This document shows positions 61,617 to 64,000 of a stretch of DNA of 64,000 bases, in pieces. Under the pieces are notes generated by a model. It did no database searches. It saw only the letters and a program-made list of their open reading frames with translations, and was not told where the DNA came from. Position 1 is the first letter of the stretch; the number at the start of each line of letters is the position of its first letter. Source of the stretch: Owenweeksia sp963758205. GTDB taxonomy: Bacteria; Bacteroidota; Bacteroidia; Flavobacteriales; Schleiferiaceae. Location: the NCBI GenBank assembly GCA_963758205.1, contig CAVWUM010000002.1, positions 806,001 to 870,000 on the forward strand. Direction: 5' to 3'. Both the position numbers and the translations under genes were made by a program.

Positions 61617-62690
61617 TTACCCTAGCGCCCTCTCAAACTCCTTCATTACGTCCACAAGTGTTTTGGCACTTTCCAGAGGAAGGGCATTGTAAATACTGGC
61701 ACGGTATCCACCCACATCCCTATGGCCATTGATGCCACTAATACCGGCTTCTTTCCACATTTTATCAAACTCAGATCCCATGCTGTCATCTTTCAGCAAA
61801 AAGCACACATTCATACTTGAGCGGTCTTCAACCTCAGCAGTACCAACAAATAATGGGTTGCGGTCAATTTCATTGTAAAGCACTTCGGCCTTTTGCTTGT
61901 TTACCTCAGCAATCCAGTCCACTCCACCATTTTCTTTAAGCCATTCCAGCGTAAGCATAGTAACATACACGGGGAATACGGGTGGCGTATTAAACATCGA
62001 CTCTTTGGAGATGTGTACTCTATAATCAAGGTAAGCAGGGAGGTTGCGGCCCGTTTTACCCAAAATCTCATCGTTTACAATTACCACCGTGGCACCGGCA
62101 GGACCCATATTTTTTTGAGCACCGGCATATATCAGGTCAAAGTCCTCAACATTTACCCTGCGGCTCATAATGTCTGATGACATATCGCAAACCATCAGGT
62201 TATCGGTTTTGGGGAATTCTTTGATTTGGGTTCCGTAAATGGTATTGTTAGAGGTGCAATGGAAATAATCCATTCCACTTGGGATATCCATACCCTTAGG
62301 GATGTAATTGTAGTTTTTATCTTTAGAGCTAGCCACAACTGTTACATCTCCCCATCGCTGAGCCTCTTTAATGGCTTTATTGGCCCAGGTACCGGTGTCT
62401 AAATAAGCCGCTTTTCCTCCTTCATTTTTCATCAGGTTCATAGCTACCATTACAAACTCAAGGCTGGCACCACCCTGCAAAAACAGCACTGAGTAGCCCG
62501 AAGGCACATTCATAAGCTCTTTTACCAGAGCAATGGCTTTATCCATTACAGCAACAAAGTTTTTACTGCGGTGGCTTATTTCAAGAAGTGAAAGATTGAG
62601 GCCATCAAAGTTTACTACTGCTTCTGAGGCTTTGCGTAATACTTCGGGTGGCAAAATGCAGGGACCTGCGGAAAAATTATGTGTCTTCAT
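61617..62690 (-). CDS. serC: Phosphoserine aminotransferase
   Basis: 357 residues, standard length. It converts 3-phosphohydroxypyruvate and glutamate to phosphoserine and 2-oxoglutarate with PLP (also used for pyridoxine synthesis in some bacteria). Seen: NFSAGPCILPPEVLRKASEA, LLEISHRSKNF, FLQGGASLEF, and the Schiff-base lysine in YAGAQKNMGPAG (about residue 188), then GGYRASIYNALPLESAKTLV at the end. It precedes serA. A TAnnTTTG box lies at 62723-62730. Confidence 0.95.
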   Translation of the reverse strand: MKTHNFSAGPCILPPEVLRKASEAVVNFDGLNLSLLEISHRSKNFVAVMDKAIALVKELMNVPSGYSVLFLQGGASLEFVMVAMNLMKNEGGKAAYLDTGTWANKAIKEAQRWGDVTVVASSKDKNYNYIPKGMDIPSGMDYFHCTSNNTIYGTQIKEFPKTDNLMVCDMSSDIMSRRVNVEDFDLIYAGAQKNMGPAGATVVIVNDEILGKTGRNLPAYLDYRVHISKESMFNTPPVFPVYVTMLTLEWLKENGGVDWIAEVNKQKAEVLYNEIDRNPLFVGTAEVEDRSSMNVCFLLKDDSMGSEFDKMWKEAGISGINGHRDVGGYRASIYNALPLESAKTLVDVMKEFERALG

Positions 62691-62722
62691 ACTTGGTTGT
62701 AAGGTATTTTCTAAAATGATTT

Positions 62723-62730
62723 CAAAAGTA
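62723..62730 (-). promoter_or_regulatory. Bacteroidota -7 box (TACTTTTG) for serC-serA
   Basis: TACTTTTG on the minus strand fits TAnnTTTG, 32 bases before the serC ATG. Confidence 0.45.
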
Positions 62731-62848
62731 AAAATTTACTGATGGAAAGGCAGTTAAGAGGGGGTTAATGTTGGATGGTAGAGAATTATTAGTTCAGGGA
62801 TGTCATTATTAACCTTAAAGGTAAAATGGGGTAAGTATGTTTATTTGC

Positions 62849-63163
62849 CTAATGATCTTTTCTTAAAAATTTAAGGAGCTTCCCGGGGTCTTGCCGGTTA
62901 TCCCAAAAACCAGTAATAACTATATCTGAATTACGGATCTGGTAAAGAATAGAGAAGTGTTGTAATGATATGGCTCTGGTATCCTTAAAATTGGTTTTAT
63001 GACCCATCTTGGGTTGAGTCTTCAACCATTTAAGTTTTGTGGAAATAGCAAGATTTAATTTTTGGGAATGAGTAGTACTGCCGTTTCGCTCATTCCAATA
63101 CGCAAAAACCTTATCTCTTTGTTTTACGGCTGTGGTAGTCCAGTAAATTTTCAGTTCATCCAT
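62849..63163 (-). CDS. RelE/ParE-superfamily toxin
   Basis: 104 residues. The ParE/RelE fold is seen in IYWTTTAVKQRDKVFAYWNE, KLNLAISTKLKWLKTQPKMG, TRAISLQHFSILYQIRNSDI and VITGFWDNRQDPGKL, the last being typical of ParE-like proteins. ParE toxins poison gyrase and RelE toxins cut mRNA; the sequence does not decide between them. The ATG lies 13 bases inside the 3' end of the antitoxin gene, so the pair is coupled in antitoxin-first order. Intact. Confidence 0.88.
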   Translation of the reverse strand: MDELKIYWTTTAVKQRDKVFAYWNERNGSTTHSQKLNLAISTKLKWLKTQPKMGHKTNFKDTRAISLQHFSILYQIRNSDIVITGFWDNRQDPGKLLKFLRKDH

Positions 63164-63384
63164 TCAGAATCAGATTTACTCAAATCAGACTCTGAAATCA
63201 AATGGCCTTTTTCAATGTCCATTTCACTCATTAGCAACATCTCTATCTGCTCCTTTGAAAGCTCCAATACATCATCCTTTTGTGTTGAAGTCAAAATACC
63301 TTCTATGGCAGCCAATAGCTTTTCATTTTTGGTAAGATGTATTTGATCGATCAATCGGTTTCTGAGATTATCCAAAGTGGTCAT
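63151..63384 (-). CDS. Antitoxin of the RelE/ParE-type pair
   Basis: 77 residues, acidic and helical (NLRNRLIDQIHLTKNEKLLA, ELSKEQIEMLLMSEMDIEKG, LISESDLSKSDSEW). It has no clear DNA-binding domain but has the size and makeup of antitoxins paired with ParE-like toxins in Bacteroidota, where a helical IxxtkneklLxai segment is common. It overlaps the toxin start by 13 bases. The assignment rests on position and composition. Confidence 0.82.
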   Translation of the reverse strand: MTTLDNLRNRLIDQIHLTKNEKLLAAIEGILTSTQKDDVLELSKEQIEMLLMSEMDIEKGHLISESDLSKSDSEWMN

Positions 63385-63437
63385 ACGCTAAATTTTTATA
63401 AATATCGCTAATCTTTCAGGTCTTCCCAAGCGAATTA

Positions 63438-64000
63438 CTACCCCCCATCCTGCTCACTTCCACTTGCCGGCTTCTTGCCAGGCAAATCGGTAGGCTTATC
63501 TGGCGGAATGATTTTTACGTTTTGGCCGCTATTGAATTTCACTTGCGTTTCCAGGTTCCACCAATCGTCTTTCCACACCAGCCCGTCATAGCTCATATCC
63601 GGCCCGTACATGCGGTACACCCCTTTTAATTTATCATCAGGTGGAGAAAGGTGATCCATTACAATCATTTCCTTTTCTTCATTCCAGCGTACAGAAGCTG
63701 CGTATTTGCCCCCATAACTTAGTATAAGCCGCATGGGTGGCTTACGCAGGGTTTTATCCATAAAGTGATCAACCTTAAAAATGCGGGCACCAAATTTTGG
63801 CCGGCCGCGGCCATCCACTTCAATTACATCAATAATTTTCTGATTGATATGCCCACCCGGAGCAAAACCCAATATGGTGTAAACCATGTTACGCCCCTTC
63901 TTTACAGGGATGAGCTTATAATAAATGGCTCCATACCATTCATTTGATTTCAGGATTTTGAATTCCGGTTGACTGATATCTGCGGATGCATCTTCAAGAC
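63438..64000 (-). CDS. Conserved protein of unknown function (N-terminus outside window)
   Basis: The frame is open to the window edge; an internal Met at 63887 is not the true start, since coding sequence continues upstream (KILKSNEWYGAIYYKLIPVK). 186 codons plus stop are visible. The sequence is a beta-rich domain with conserved-looking motifs (FAPGGHINQKIIDVIEVDGR, FGARIFKVDHFMDKTLRKPP, YGGKYAASVRWNEEKEMIVM, YDGLVWKDDWWNLETQVKF) and a Pro/Gly-rich tail (PPDKPTDLPGKKPASGSEQ). I recognise this as a type common in Bacteroidota but with no assigned role. Confidence 0.75.
   Translation of the reverse strand, partial: LEDASADISQPEFKILKSNEWYGAIYYKLIPVKKGRNMVYTILGFAPGGHINQKIIDVIEVDGRGRPKFGARIFKVDHFMDKTLRKPPMRLILSYGGKYAASVRWNEEKEMIVMDHLSPPDDKLKGVYRMYGPDMSYDGLVWKDDWWNLETQVKFNSGQNVKIIPPDKPTDLPGKKPASGSEQDGG

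Noticed and set aside
63438..63887. Gene starting at the Met at 63887
   Set aside because: The frame stays open with coding-like sequence up to the window edge, so the true start is outside.

Overview
The window reads as a chromosomal segment of a Bacteroidota bacterium, most like the Flavobacteriales. The signs are two proteins with a type IX secretion (T9SS) C-terminal sorting domain, a PorP/SprF-like protein, a TonB receptor with an N-terminal carboxypeptidase-regulatory domain, LytS/LytTR two-component pairs, many short lipoproteins, weak Shine-Dalgarno sequences and repeated TAnnTTTG (-7) promoter boxes. No rRNA, tRNA, CRISPR array, transposase or phage gene was seen. Genus and species cannot be fixed from the sequence alone.

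Layout. 0-9.5 kb: end of an M28 peptidase, a HigBA toxin-antitoxin pair, threonine aldolase, PorP-like protein, RecX, a TPR protein, a lipoprotein, serS, and rpmA/rplU (L21 with an unusual C-terminal tail). 9.7-13.1 kb: a catalytic and a non-catalytic M16 peptidase in tandem, the second fused to a LolA-like domain. 13-17 kb: DMT transporter, a 7-bp tandem repeat, a bifunctional acyltransferase (GlsF/OlsF type) and aspartokinase. 17.4-22.5 kb: a Tat/T9SS intradiol dioxygenase, a free LolA-like protein and a sortilin-type beta-propeller. 22.5-28.2 kb is the most mosaic part: a GNAT gene, a frameshifted zeta-like kinase cassette bracketed by two copies of the lysA 3' end, lysA, and a DUF559 nuclease gene framed by inverted G/C-rich palindromes. 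28-34 kb: ABC-F ATPase, FBPase and several lipoproteins. 34-39 kb: a von Willebrand (YfbK-like) surface protein, a cysteine-rich T9SS protein, an SDR and a TPR protein. 39-44 kb: a BLUF photoreceptor, mfd and an Xre-RES toxin-antitoxin pair. 44-50 kb: LytS/LytTR pair, TonB receptor, an unknown secreted protein between short direct repeats, GT2 glycosyltransferase. 50-55 kb: an OmpR-type two-component system, two TlpA-like thioredoxins and a lipoprotein with two RskA-like repeats. 55-58 kb: a second LytS/LytTR pair with a LiaF-like membrane protein. 58.6-64 kb: Uma2 nuclease, a broken lipoprotein gene between composite repeats, serA, serC, a ParE-type toxin-antitoxin pair and a truncated conserved gene.

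How it fits together. Housekeeping functions (serine and lysine/aspartate pathway steps, gluconeogenesis, translation, transcription-coupled repair) alternate with envelope and signalling modules and with small mobile or selfish units (four toxin-antitoxin-like cassettes, repeat-framed genes). The best new leads are three. First, a three-unit 11-bp direct repeat (CGTGAnnnTTT) sits both before the OmpR-type regulator at 50.67 kb and before the RskA-like lipoprotein at 54.28 kb, which suggests one regulon. Second, a kinase toxin-like cassette is flanked by diverged copies of the lysA 3' end. Third, a DUF559 gene sits inside two inverted pairs of palindromes. All functional calls come from reading motifs by eye; no database search was run.
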